DNA of 22,958 nt, taken from positions 1 to 22,958 of the IMG/VR virus record IMGVR_UViG_3300046028_002024; one strand, given 5' to 3'. Each line of letters opens with the position of its first letter. Within the stretch, counting starts at the first letter, position 1. The stretch comes from a virus. The notes under the pieces were generated by a model. The model searched no databases. It saw only the letters and a list, made by a program, of their open reading frames with translations, and was not told where the DNA came from. Below are positions 1 to 7,492 of this stretch, one piece after another. The position numbers were made by a program, and so were the translations under genes.

Positions 1-90
1 TGGGATTATGGCTCAAGCCAACTTATTTCAGCTTCTGAAACAGTGCAGACCGTACTTGATTCGGTCAATGGCGTGTTTCAAATAACTTAA
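1..90 (+). CDS. C-terminal end of a phage structural/tail protein (partial)
   Basis: Frame 1 is open from the window edge to TAA at 88-90 and gives 29 residues ending SVNGVFQIT. The start lies outside the window. It is followed after 9 bases by the tail fibre gene, whose AAGGA ribosome site (89-93) overlaps this stop codon. The position just before a fibre gene suggests a tail or neck protein, but 29 residues are too few to assign a family. Confidence 0.6.
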   Translation, partial: WDYGSSQLISASETVQTVLDSVNGVFQIT

Positions 91-99
91 GGAATTATA

Positions 100-1557
100 A
101 TGGCTCTTGCATTAAAAGATCGTGTTAAAGAAACAACTATTGTTGTAGGCACAGGAACAGCTACTTTATTAGGCTCTAGCATTGGGTTTCAACCTTTTTC
201 TGTTGTTGGCAATGGCAATACTACTTATTATTGTATTTCAGATCAGTTTGGCTCTAACTGGGAAGTTGGTATTGGCACTTATTCAACCTCTGGAAATACA
301 CTTGCTAGAACAACGGTATTGGCATCATCAAATGGTGGAGCATTAGTTGTATTTACTGCTGGGATTAAAGATGTATTTGTCACTTATCCTGCTGAGAAAG
401 GCGTTTGGCTTGATGCTTCTGGTAATGCTATAGGTTTAGGAACTCCTGCTGCATTTGTAGGCACTAATATTACAGGTACTGCTTCTGGATTAACCGCTGG
501 TAATGTTACTACTAACGCCAATCTTACAGGCGCAGTTACTTCTTCAGGCAATGCAACATCTTTAGGGTCTTTTACTTCTGCTCAACTAGCACTTGCAATA
601 AGCGATGAAACAGGGACTGGTAAAGCCGTATTTGCAACAAATCCAACATTGACATCGCCAACTTATGCAGGAACTCTTACAGGCTCTACTGACATACTAA
701 ACATAGGCTCAGGTCAAATCTATAAAGATGCTTCAGGCAACGTGGGGATTGGGACTGCTTCACCAACTCAAAAGTTACAAGTAGCAGGTAATATAGCTCT
801 GCAAGGTAGTACATCAGGAACTGTAACATTACAAGCACCAGCGGTAGCAGGGAGTACGGTCTTAACTTTGCCAGCGGTAACAGGAAACGTCTTAACAACT
901 ACAAGTGGTGTAGCACACACAGTCCAAGTATTCACATCAGGCTCAGGCACATACACTCTACCGACTAACTGTAAAGCTATTAAGGTCACGATGGTTGGTG
1001 GTGGAGGTGGTGGCGGTGGTGGTGGTACTGGTAGTTGGGGTATCGGAGGGGCTGGAGGTAATACTACTTTTGGAGCTAATACTGCAAATGGCGGAAACGC
1101 ACCGGCTGCACCTTATGGTACTGGTGGTGGTGGTGGATCGTTTACTTTAGGTGTTGGCTCAGGGTATGGGATAGTTGGTGGGGCGGCTGGCGATGGTAGC
1201 ATAACTACAACTGGAGGTACTGCTAGTAATGGCATAGGTTCAGCAGGAGGAGGCACACCATTCGGTAGTGGTGGGGCTGGTGGGGCTTATGTTACCAGTG
1301 GAAGAGCGGCCTCCGGCAATACAGGCGCTGGGGGTGGTGGTGGAGCTGCTGGTAATGCTACGGCTACTACTCTTTATGGTGGCAATGGTGGTGGAGGGGC
1401 TGGGTATTTAATGTCCTTAATAGCTTCTCCTTCTGCTACCTATTCGTATGCTATAGGGGCTGGAGGTACAGCCGGTGCAGCCGGTGCAGGGGGAAACGCG
1501 CAGGCTGGCGGTGCTGGTGGCTCAGGTGTAATTATAGTGGAGGAATATTATGTTTAA
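100..1557 (+). CDS. Tail fibre protein with glycine-rich C-terminal domain
   Basis: 485 residues. The first ~100 residues (start MALALKDRVKETT, then GFQPFSVVGNGNTTYYC) match an N-terminal module common to many phage tail fibres, which probably attaches the fibre to the tail. Residues ~110-265 are Ser/Thr/Gly-rich fibre sequence with motifs such as ETGTGKAVFATNPTLTSP and NVGIGTASPTQKLQV, typical of trimeric fibre shafts. From residue ~270 (HTVQVFTSGSGTYTLP) to the end it resembles the Gly-rich domain found at the tips of phage adhesins, with long poly-Gly runs from residue 299. An AAGGA site lies 6 bases upstream of the ATG. It overlaps the next gene by 8 bases. Likely role: host receptor contact. 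The exact receptor cannot be inferred. Confidence 0.85.
   Translation: MALALKDRVKETTIVVGTGTATLLGSSIGFQPFSVVGNGNTTYYCISDQFGSNWEVGIGTYSTSGNTLARTTVLASSNGGALVVFTAGIKDVFVTYPAEKGVWLDASGNAIGLGTPAAFVGTNITGTASGLTAGNVTTNANLTGAVTSSGNATSLGSFTSAQLALAISDETGTGKAVFATNPTLTSPTYAGTLTGSTDILNIGSGQIYKDASGNVGIGTASPTQKLQVAGNIALQGSTSGTVTLQAPAVAGSTVLTLPAVTGNVLTTTSGVAHTVQVFTSGSGTYTLPTNCKAIKVTMVGGGGGGGGGGTGSWGIGGAGGNTTFGANTANGGNAPAAPYGTGGGGGSFTLGVGSGYGIVGGAAGDGSITTTGGTASNGIGSAGGGTPFGSGGAGGAYVTSGRAASGNTGAGGGGGAAGNATATTLYGGNGGGGAGYLMSLIASPSATYSYAIGAGGTAGAAGAGGNAQAGGAGGSGVIIVEEYYV
994..1540 (+). repeat. Glycine-codon-rich low-complexity tract in the tail fibre
   Basis: Long stretches of GGT/GGA/GGC/GGG codons, including a run of ten glycines near residues 300-309 and several GGGGG runs, separated by short variable segments. 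In T-even Gp38 adhesins, poly-Gly motifs fold as poly-glycine II helices displaying variable loops; the same architecture here is inference. The local GC content is visibly higher than in the surrounding AT-rich genes. Such tracts are prone to slippage and recombination. Confidence 0.8.
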
Positions 1558-1828
1558 TCTAATACGTCACGTTATCTTAAAAGACAATGTTGTGGTCAAT
1601 GTTATTGAGTATGAATCAGCGCAAACTGGCTGCCCTGAAGGTTTAGAAGATGTCATTGCTTTAGCTTCAGATGAAGGTCAAATAGGTTGGATATATGCTA
1701 ACAACACATTCACTGATCCTAACCCACCAGTTGCACCTGATCCATTACCAGAACCAACACCTCAAGAAAAACTAGCAAATGCAGGTCTTTCAGTGGATGA
1801 ACTTAAAGAATTATTAGGACTAAAATGA
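1550..1828 (+). CDS. Small tail-fibre-associated protein (XkdW/fibre-assembly-like)
   Basis: 92 residues, starting 8 bases inside the end of the fibre gene, so the two are probably translationally coupled. The N-terminal half looks like a small beta domain (IRHVILKDNVVVNVIEY, then GWIYANNTFTDP). It is followed by a proline-rich linker (PPVAPDPLPEPTP) and a helical tail QEKLANAGLSVDELKELLGL, which is frequent in phage proteins encoded directly after tail fibres. This suggests a chaperone or fibre accessory role, but that rests on position and general resemblance only. Confidence 0.65.
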   Translation: MFNLIRHVILKDNVVVNVIEYESAQTGCPEGLEDVIALASDEGQIGWIYANNTFTDPNPPVAPDPLPEPTPQEKLANAGLSVDELKELLGLK

Positions 1829-1980
1829 TAAACTTAAATTTAACAGTACAAGAAATTAACCTTATCCTACAAGCACTGGGTCAAGCACCTTATGCTCAAG
1901 TAGCTGAAATTGTAGAGAAGATAAAAGCACAAGCTGTGCCTCAAGTTGAGGTATTACCTAAAGAAGAGGTTGCTGAGTAA
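1825..1980 (+). CDS. Small conserved phage protein, 51 aa
   Basis: ATG at 1825 overlaps the previous TGA (ATGA). The 51-residue product MINLNLTVQEINLILQALG... has one amphipathic helical segment, a second helix (AQVAEIVEKIKAQA) and an acidic end (KEEVAE). Short proteins starting NLT.xE.N.IL.ALG are common next to phage tail and lysis genes, but I know no function for them. Evidence that it is real: exact coupling to both neighbours and phage-typical composition. Confidence 0.6.
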   Translation: MINLNLTVQEINLILQALGQAPYAQVAEIVEKIKAQAVPQVEVLPKEEVAE

Positions 1981-1981
1981 T

Positions 1982-2143
1982 ATGAAAATAGAATGGTCTG
2001 AAGCTTCTACTAAACGAGGTATCATATGGGTTGCAACTGCTGTAATAGGAAGTGTATTTGTTTTCCTAGGTAAGCCTGTAGACCAGTTATTATTACTTGC
2101 TGGTGGAGTTGCTGGTGGTCTAGGTGTACTGTTGAAAGACTGA
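1982..2143 (+). CDS. Holin-like small membrane protein, 53 aa
   Basis: ATG at 1982 comes one base after the previous TAA and gives 53 residues with a short charged N-terminus (MKIEWSEASTKRG). It has two predicted transmembrane segments, about residues 14-30 (IIWVATAVIGSVFVFLG) and 34-51 (LLLLAGGVAGGLGVLL), and ends KD. A longer in-frame ATG at 1946 exists but would run back through the previous gene, so the compact start is preferred. Size, topology and location directly before the spanin genes support a holin or holin-like role in lysis. No sequence-level family match is claimed. Confidence 0.6.
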   Translation: MKIEWSEASTKRGIIWVATAVIGSVFVFLGKPVDQLLLLAGGVAGGLGVLLKD

Positions 2144-2622
2144 TGGGATATATAGTTATTGCCATAGCAGTTTTATCTGGAGGGTTTGGGTTTACTTTTT
2201 CACATATGATTGATAAAGCTGAGATCCAGCACATGTCTGACAGCATTGCTGCACAAAATAGAGAAGCAGAACTACAGCTTGCGACGCTGACTGAGAAGGC
2301 TACCAAAGCTCATGATGAAGCTTTAAAACTTAACAAAGATTTGGAGGATGCCAATGTATCAGCGATCAATGCACTCAATAGTCAACGTGATTCTTTTAAG
2401 TCTGTGCGGATGTACGACAGCGGTAGGAAAAGTAGTAGTTGCGCCACAACAAAAAGTAATAGTTCCCAAGTCGTTATTGAATCAGATGAAAATAGATACG
2501 AACTTTCAAACGAACTTACGGAATTTCTCAAGTCTGAAGCCTACAGAGCAGACCAAGTAGCAGAGTATGCTAAAATATGTCAAAAGTTTGTGGTGGATAA
2601 TAATTGTGGGATAACTAAATAA
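2143..2622 (+). CDS. Rz-like inner-membrane spanin (i-spanin)
   Basis: 159 residues; ATG at 2143 overlaps the preceding TGA. One N-terminal hydrophobic segment (residues 2-20, GYIVIAIAVLSGGFGFTF) acts as a signal anchor. It is followed by a long charged helical region (~24-90: KAEIQHMSDSIAAQNREAE... and EKATKAHDEALKLNKDLED) expected to form a periplasmic coiled coil. The C-terminal part has C135- and C144-type cysteines (KICQKF, NNCGI) of unknown role. This is the usual layout of Rz proteins, which join inner and outer membranes in the last step of lysis of Gram-negative hosts. A probable Rz1 partner is encoded inside it in another frame, which strongly supports the assignment. Confidence 0.75.
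   Translation: MGYIVIAIAVLSGGFGFTFSHMIDKAEIQHMSDSIAAQNREAELQLATLTEKATKAHDEALKLNKDLEDANVSAINALNSQRDSFKSVRMYDSGRKSSSCATTKSNSSQVVIESDENRYELSNELTEFLKSEAYRADQVAEYAKICQKFVVDNNCGITK
2354..2560 (+). CDS. Rz1-like outer-membrane lipoprotein spanin, nested inside the i-spanin gene
   Basis: 68 residues, wholly inside the i-spanin gene in another frame. The N-terminus MYQRSMHSIVNVILLSLCGC is a lipoprotein signal: a basic residue, a hydrophobic core, and the lipobox L-C-G-C with the predicted lipidated Cys at residue 20. The mature part is short and polar (TTAVGKVVVAPQQKVIVP). A GGAGG at 2343-2347 sits 6 bases before this ATG. An in-frame ATG at 2348 directly abuts the GGAGG and is therefore a less likely start. 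Nested Rz1 genes are well known (lambda, T7). The mature protein is less proline-rich than lambda Rz1. Confidence 0.72.
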   Translation: MYQRSMHSIVNVILLSLCGCTTAVGKVVVAPQQKVIVPKSLLNQMKIDTNFQTNLRNFSSLKPTEQTK

Positions 2623-3233
2623 TGTTTGGGCTAACCGCTTTTGCGCAATCTTCATTTTCTGATTTTGAGCATAATACAACATCGTATGGAAATTATTTAT
2701 ACGCAGGATTAGACGCTAATATTCTTAATAATAGAAGCATAACTGCATTAAATGGCGTTTATAACTATACAGGCAATAATGCAAGTTTACTTGTTAATAG
2801 AAACTTAACAGCAGCCAGCGCAGTAAATAGGACGATTGCTTTTTCAGAATTACCTTTTGCTGGACTTGATTTAGTAACACAAAATAAATCCTATACATAC
2901 ATAGGATTAACATCAGATTTGCTTGTTAATAGAAATCTAATTGCACTTAATGGTGTTTATACTTATACAGGTAATAACGCTGTATTTTCTCAAACATTAA
3001 CTGCATTAAATGGTGTTTATAGTTGCACAGGCAATAATGCAAGTTTACTTAAAACTTATAAAGTATATGCCATTAACGGTGAATATGGTTATGTAGGCTT
3101 TACATCAAGAAGAAAGATATTTATTGGTAACTGGGAAATGGGAGAGGATTTTGTTGATGTATGGACTTGTCAGGACGATAATACTTCATCAGTATGGACA
3201 AAACAAACACCACCAACTGCAACTTGGAATTAA
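2622..3233 (+). CDS. Repeat-containing structural protein of unknown function
   Basis: 203 residues; the ATG overlaps the TAA of the spanin gene (TAATG). Most of the protein is built of ~20-residue units of the pattern (L/I)xALNGVYxYTGNNAxLL, seen clearly at residues ~41-62, ~107-126 and ~127-146, with degenerate units before, between and after. The last ~35 residues (WEMGEDFVDVWTCQDDNTSS) are a distinct Trp-rich end. Similar YTG repeats occur in phage proteins near tail genes. They may form beta-strand repeats in a fibre or decoration protein, but no function is established. Position between lysis and adaptor genes suggests a virion component. Confidence 0.6.
   Translation: MFGLTAFAQSSFSDFEHNTTSYGNYLYAGLDANILNNRSITALNGVYNYTGNNASLLVNRNLTAASAVNRTIAFSELPFAGLDLVTQNKSYTYIGLTSDLLVNRNLIALNGVYTYTGNNAVFSQTLTALNGVYSCTGNNASLLKTYKVYAINGEYGYVGFTSRRKIFIGNWEMGEDFVDVWTCQDDNTSSVWTKQTPPTATWN
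2742..3050 (+). repeat. Diverged 51-bp coding repeats (copies at 2742, 2940, 3000)
   Basis: Copies at 2742-2792 and 3000-3050 differ at only a few bases and both encode TALNGVYxxTGNNASLL. A third, more diverged copy lies at 2940-2990. All three are in the same reading frame. The 60-base spacing of the last two copies matches one 20-residue protein unit, consistent with internal duplication or unequal recombination. Confidence 0.75.
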
Positions 3234-3236
3234 AAA

Positions 3237-3857
3237 ATGAATTATGCAGAAATTGTAAGTTTAACGCTTGGTTATGCTGATAGGCAAGATACAGAGGTAA
3301 CATCTCGCATTGATCTATTTATGCGTGTTACTGAGGCTCGCATTAATAGGCTTCTTATGACGCTTGATATGTCATGCAGAGCTACAACACCAATGAGCAG
3401 CACAACTGAATATTATTCATTGCCAATCAACTATTCTGTTATGCGATCTATTAAGGTTATTGATAATAATAACTCAAAAAGTAGAGTAACTTTGTTGCAA
3501 GTCAATCCAGAACAGATGGCGAACATTATTAACAATGGTGAAACACAATTTCCATGCTATACCGTTATTTCTGGAGATATTCAAGTACAACCTTTTTATG
3601 ATAATACTCATTCACTAGAGATTAATTACTTTCAAACATTGCCACCATTATCAACTAGCATAACAACCAACTGGCTTTCTGACTCCAATCCAGATGCTTA
3701 TATTTTTGGATTATTAGTTGAGATTAATAGCTTCATAAAAGATGCAAACTCAGCCACTATGTGGGACGCTAGATTTAATCAAGCATTAAGTGAAATAACA
3801 AACAATGATTCCAAGTCTACTTGGTCAGGCACTTCTTTAACTACTTTCCCAGGGTAA
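3237..3857 (+). CDS. Portal-to-tail adaptor protein (SU10-adaptor-like)
   Basis: 206 residues. The pattern fits the podovirus head-tail adaptor family represented by phage SU10: an N-terminal helix with VTEARINRLLMTLDM, then EYYSLPINYSVMRSIKVID, a central beta region ending YTVISGDIQVQPFYDNTHS, LEINYFQTLPPLS, and a C-terminal helical part NPDAYIFGLLVEINSFIKD. Adaptors of this type form a ring under the portal and carry the nozzle. A nozzle-like gene lies 1 kb downstream. The start ATG is 4 bases after the previous gene's stop. Family assignment is from remembered motif pattern. Confidence 0.7.
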   Translation: MNYAEIVSLTLGYADRQDTEVTSRIDLFMRVTEARINRLLMTLDMSCRATTPMSSTTEYYSLPINYSVMRSIKVIDNNNSKSRVTLLQVNPEQMANIINNGETQFPCYTVISGDIQVQPFYDNTHSLEINYFQTLPPLSTSITTNWLSDSNPDAYIFGLLVEINSFIKDANSATMWDARFNQALSEITNNDSKSTWSGTSLTTFPG

Positions 3858-3862
3858 TTATT

Positions 3863-4510
3863 ATGGGTTTAGAAACAGGCAGTACAATATCAAGTCTTAT
3901 TACATCAAATCCTACTAGCTCTGATCCTGTAAACCAAGGTGATGACCATTTAAGATTGATTAAATCTATATTAAAAGCACAATTTCCTGGTGCTGCTGGA
4001 TCAGGTTTTGCTATACCGATTACAGCAACTGAGGCAGAGATAAATGCCTTACATGGGTTTACCAATATAGGCTTTGCATCTGGTACAAGGATACCATTTG
4101 CACAAGCCGCAGCTCCTACAGGGTGGACTCAGGATATTACTGATAATGCTAATAACCGTATGCTTAGAGTTTCAAACGGCACAGGAGGTGGTGTTGGTGG
4201 TACTGATAACCCTACATTTAATAGTACAGTACCATCACATACCCATACATTTACTGGCTCTGTGATGGCAACGCATAGTCATGCAGATTTGGGTCATAGT
4301 CATAAAGTGAATGCTCTGACTACTGGTGGTGGTGGATATTGGGCGCCAGGTGGGTCTGGACAAAACAATCTAGCTGCAGGAACTACAACTGGATATGCAA
4401 ATATACAGGCAGCATCAGCAGGCACACCATCTGGAACAATTTCAACCAATGCTAGCTCTGCTAATTGGGCGCCTCGTTATATTGATATGATTATTTGTTC
4501 TAAAAATTAA
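3863..4510 (+). CDS. Tail-collar-like fibre protein with three HxH metal motifs
   Basis: 215 residues from ATG 3863, which has AGGG at 3850-3853. An upstream in-frame ATG at 3821 lies inside the adaptor gene and is unlikely. Residues ~28-65 carry a DDHLRLIKSILKAQFPG motif common in phage fibre N-terminal regions. Residues ~70-105 (GTRIPFAQAAAPTGWTQD) and the end WAPRYIDMIICSKN are typical of the phage tail-collar/short-fibre tip. HTH (126-128), HSH (138-140) and HSH (145-147) match the HxH motifs that bind an iron atom along the trimer axis in T4 gp12-like tips. Likely a trimeric receptor-binding or spike tip. The metal identity is inference. Confidence 0.75.
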   Translation: MGLETGSTISSLITSNPTSSDPVNQGDDHLRLIKSILKAQFPGAAGSGFAIPITATEAEINALHGFTNIGFASGTRIPFAQAAAPTGWTQDITDNANNRMLRVSNGTGGGVGGTDNPTFNSTVPSHTHTFTGSVMATHSHADLGHSHKVNALTTGGGGYWAPGGSGQNNLAAGTTTGYANIQAASAGTPSGTISTNASSANWAPRYIDMIICSKN

Positions 4511-4803
4511 TGGAAATTAAAACAGTATTAACATGCCCATTAGGTGCAAAGTGTGAAGAGATAAAAGACAATGCAATCCATCGTTGTGCATGGTACACAA
4601 AGTTAGCTGGAACTAATCCTAATACAGGCGAAACTGTTGATGAACACGGTTGTGCTATGAGTTGGTTACCAATGTTAATGATAGAAAACTCTATGCAACA
4701 ACGCTCTACTAGTGCCGCCGTTGAGTCTTTTAGAAACGAAATGACTTCTGCTAACCAAACAAGCCAGCAATTATTATTAGCTACTCAAGGTAAACTGTTA
4801 TGA
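4510..4803 (+). CDS. Conserved four-cysteine phage protein
   Basis: 97 residues; the ATG overlaps the preceding TAA. The N-terminal half contains C9, C15, C26 and C48 in the arrangement CPLGAKCEEIKDNAIHRC...HGCAMSWLP, suggesting a bound Zn or Fe-S cluster. The C-terminal half is helical and polar. I recognise this as a small protein that recurs in tailed phages between adaptor/fibre and nozzle genes, but I know no function. It could be a virion component or a metal-binding chaperone. It overlaps the next gene by ATGA. Confidence 0.6.
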   Translation: MEIKTVLTCPLGAKCEEIKDNAIHRCAWYTKLAGTNPNTGETVDEHGCAMSWLPMLMIENSMQQRSTSAAVESFRNEMTSANQTSQQLLLATQGKLL

Positions 4804-6362
4804 CATTATTAAAAATTAATAATTTGGGTATGCAAAATGTTAATTTTGATTTAGAACCTTGTGACTTACCACCAGAAGTATTTACCTATGGCACAAACTT
4901 TAGGTTATTAAATAATAAAATCGTTGGCTTTAACATGTCTAAGACACTAGCCACTCCACCATCTAACTTTAAAGCAGGTGTAATTCAGCCAATATTGGGT
5001 GCTAGTGGTAGTTTTTATGTGCTAATAGGGCAATCATCAGCATGGGCATATAGCGGATCCTCATGGACAAATATTACATCTGCTACAGGTTATCCAGGCA
5101 TTAGTACAAACGGTGAATTATTTTGGCATAGTTGTTTGCTTGGAAGCATACCAATATTTAATAACAAACAACATTATCCAGAATATTGGTCGCCACAACA
5201 AACTGCACAGATACTTCAACCACTTAACTTTAAAGTTGGTAGCACTTGGCAAGCAATGGGCTATAGTGCTGATATTATACGTTCTCATAAAGACTTCTTG
5301 TTTGCCTTAAACCTTTCAGAAACTGGAACTATTTTGCCATCAACTTACCGATGGAGTCATCCTGCTGATGTAAATGGCTTGCCGTACACTTGGGACGAAA
5401 CAGACTTAGCATCTATAGCTGGAAAGGCATCTATTGGTGGCGATATGGGCGCATTGATTGATGGAAAGACCTTGCGTGATGCTTTTGTTCTTTATTCAGA
5501 GCGAGGCATCAATATATTAAATTATGTTGGCGGTGAATTTGTATGGCAACGGCAGGTATTGTCTGCAAATCATGGGTTATTAGCTAAGAACTGCCTAGCA
5601 GAAGCAAATGGCGTTCATTATTTCTTATCTGATGGCGATATTTTATCGAATGACGGTAACTCTATACGGTCTATATTAAATAAACAGTTAAAAATACGCC
5701 TAACCACTAATATAGATTCTACTTATTATGCCAACTCGTTTGCCTTAACCAATCCGATTACTAAAGAGATTTGGTTTTGTGTTCCAGAGGTAGGCAATAC
5801 ATTGCCTAACATTGCCTTCATATTTAATTATGTTGACGGCACTACATCAATTCGCAACATACCAAACACTACAACAGGTTTAGCATTTGGTGTGAGTCTT
5901 GCTGTGCCTTTATTGTGGAGCAATATATCTGACACTTGGGACACATCATCAAGAGTTTGGACGTACGATCAAACATCAGTATTCTCTAAAACGATTGTAA
6001 GTACAAATAACGTCAATAGCGCAATAGTTTCACTAGAGCTAGACGATAACACTACTGTTCAAAATACGTTGCTAGAAAGGCTTAGTTTTGCCTTAGAAGG
6101 GCAGGAAGTGGTAACAACAACACAAAGTGTATACCCACACTTAACATCCAACGAATCAGTTAGTATTCAACTTGGATCACAAGATTTTGTAGGTGGCGCA
6201 GTAAGATGGAAGCCAGAAGTGTTATTTGATCCTAAAACAATGCGTAAAGTAGATATTAGAACGACTGGAAAGCTACTGTCATGGCGCATTAAGTCAACTG
6301 GTTTATTACCATTTACTTTAAGTGGTTTGGATATAGAATATGTAACTAATGGGGTGAGATAA
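4800..6362 (+). CDS. Putative tail nozzle/stabilisation protein (beta-propeller-like)
   Basis: 520 residues; start overlaps the previous stop (ATGA). Starts MTLLKINNLGMQNVNFDLEP. The middle has repeated short beta elements with Trp/Tyr-rich turns (YVLIGQSSAWAYSGSSW, YWSPQQT, LFWHSC, YRWSHPADVNGLPYTW, GIVNIL-like strands, WQRQVLSANHG, VWTYDQT). This is the pattern of podovirus tube/nozzle proteins such as P22 gp10 or T7 gp12, which contain beta-propellers and close the tail tube. Length and location one gene after an adaptor/fibre pair fit. Residues ~400-515 form a separate beta-rich C-terminal domain. Identity by gene order and composition, not by a specific motif. Confidence 0.55.
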   Translation: MTLLKINNLGMQNVNFDLEPCDLPPEVFTYGTNFRLLNNKIVGFNMSKTLATPPSNFKAGVIQPILGASGSFYVLIGQSSAWAYSGSSWTNITSATGYPGISTNGELFWHSCLLGSIPIFNNKQHYPEYWSPQQTAQILQPLNFKVGSTWQAMGYSADIIRSHKDFLFALNLSETGTILPSTYRWSHPADVNGLPYTWDETDLASIAGKASIGGDMGALIDGKTLRDAFVLYSERGINILNYVGGEFVWQRQVLSANHGLLAKNCLAEANGVHYFLSDGDILSNDGNSIRSILNKQLKIRLTTNIDSTYYANSFALTNPITKEIWFCVPEVGNTLPNIAFIFNYVDGTTSIRNIPNTTTGLAFGVSLAVPLLWSNISDTWDTSSRVWTYDQTSVFSKTIVSTNNVNSAIVSLELDDNTTVQNTLLERLSFALEGQEVVTTTQSVYPHLTSNESVSIQLGSQDFVGGAVRWKPEVLFDPKTMRKVDIRTTGKLLSWRIKSTGLLPFTLSGLDIEYVTNGVR

Positions 6363-7063
6363 TGGAACAACCTCCTTTTACAACATCACCAGAACTTAAA
6401 GAGTATTTAGTAAGACAACTTACTGCTGTTAATTATAAGGCTGATGATCTAGGTAATCTATCAGCATTAACTGCATTGCCAGCGAAACCGCACATAGGGA
6501 AGATTTATTATTTTTCCAATGCGATACTGCCATACATTACTTATGAAGGCGCATGGGTATATACTTCATATGGCTGGACATCGTTATCATCAATGTCATC
6601 TGCTCCTTATGGTGCATTTGCAGATACTTTAACGCATACGGTAACAGCCAACACAGCTAATGCTATGACATTTAATACTACTGATTATAGTAGCAATGTC
6701 AGTATGGTTAGTGGATCAAGGATAACAGTTGCATATAGTGGCTTATATAATTTGCAATTTAGTACGCAGTTTCAAAATATAGATAATTCATTACAGGACG
6801 TTAGTATTTGGTTGCGTATAAATGGCACAGATGTTGTGGGTTCTGCAGGATATATTTCTGTACCCAATAGTCATGGTGGTATAGCAGGACATAGCATTAA
6901 TGGCTGGAACTTCTTTGTTAGATTAACTGCAAGTCAATATGTTGAAATCTGGTGGTCTACAACAAGTGCAAATGTAACTATACAAGCATATACAGCAGGA
7001 ACTTCACCAACTAAACCATCAACTGCATCTAATGTAGTAACAATGACTTATGTAGCACAATGA
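6362..7063 (+). CDS. Fibre/decoration protein with C1q/TNF-like jelly-roll domain
   Basis: 233 residues; the ATG overlaps the previous TAA. Residues 1-80 contain PAKPHIGKIYYFSNAILPYI and EGAWVYTSYGWTSLS, a small module common in phage tail and head fibres. Residues ~85-233 look like a C1q/TNF-type jelly roll: FNTTDYSSNVSMVSGSRITV, the strand AYSGLYNLQFSTQFQN, WLRINGTDVVGSAG, and FVRLTASQYVEIWWSTTSAN. Such domains are used as trimeric binding heads in phage fibres and head decorations. Located between the nozzle and internal-virion genes, so it may be a head or tail fibre. No receptor can be inferred. Confidence 0.6.
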   Translation: MEQPPFTTSPELKEYLVRQLTAVNYKADDLGNLSALTALPAKPHIGKIYYFSNAILPYITYEGAWVYTSYGWTSLSSMSSAPYGAFADTLTHTVTANTANAMTFNTTDYSSNVSMVSGSRITVAYSGLYNLQFSTQFQNIDNSLQDVSIWLRINGTDVVGSAGYISVPNSHGGIAGHSINGWNFFVRLTASQYVEIWWSTTSANVTIQAYTAGTSPTKPSTASNVVTMTYVAQ

Positions 7064-7491
7064 ATAATTATAATATAGTAGCATTACCACCAACATTAGT
7101 AGAAGTATTGTGGGAAAAGATTGTTCCACATCTTAAAAAAGCTATTGAAATATCAAATGGTGAGCTTACTGAGGAAGGAATAAAAAGAGTCCTATTGTCA
7201 GGAAACAATATGGCACTCCTTATTTGTCGTAATGAACACATTGTTGCAGTGCATACTTTAGAAGTAAGAGAACTTTCAGAAGGATTGCGTGTCCTCCATA
7301 TTAACGCTATTGGTGGTGAAGAAATGGGCGCATGGTTTGAACAATATGTGCTTGTAATGAGAGCTATAGCAAAAGACTTAAACTGTACAGAAGTCAGAGG
7401 TTGTGCAGTTAGAAATGGTTGGTTAAGGTATCTTAAAGGCTTAGGATTTGAAAAAATATCATCAACAGTTAGATTAAAACTAGGGGAATAA
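7060..7491 (+). CDS. GNAT-fold-like protein
   Basis: 143 residues, ATGA overlap with the previous gene. The centre has the order of a GNAT N-acyltransferase: MALLICRNEHIVAVHTLEVRE (strands), VLHINAIGGEEM (beta4-like), then a helix and TEVRGCAVRNGWLRYLKGLGF, where the end resembles the GNAT motif preceding a final beta strand. Podovirus genomes often carry such a gene between structural and internal virion genes. The canonical acetyl-CoA Q/RxxGxG/A loop is not obvious, so catalytic activity is uncertain. It may be a structural derivative of the fold. Confidence 0.5.
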   Translation: MNNYNIVALPPTLVEVLWEKIVPHLKKAIEISNGELTEEGIKRVLLSGNNMALLICRNEHIVAVHTLEVRELSEGLRVLHINAIGGEEMGAWFEQYVLVMRAIAKDLNCTEVRGCAVRNGWLRYLKGLGFEKISSTVRLKLGE

Positions 7492-7492
7492 C

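Noticed and set aside
100-1557. Diversity-generating retroelement variable region in the tail fibre
   Set aside because: No reverse transcriptase and no template repeat in the window; repetitive glycine codons explain the pattern.
1946-2143. Longer 65-aa start for the holin-like gene
   Set aside because: Would run back 35 bases into the preceding small gene; ATG at 1982 is directly adjacent to the previous stop.
2742-3050. CRISPR-like array from 51-bp repeats
   Set aside because: Repeats are in-frame coding units with unequal spacing and no cas genes.
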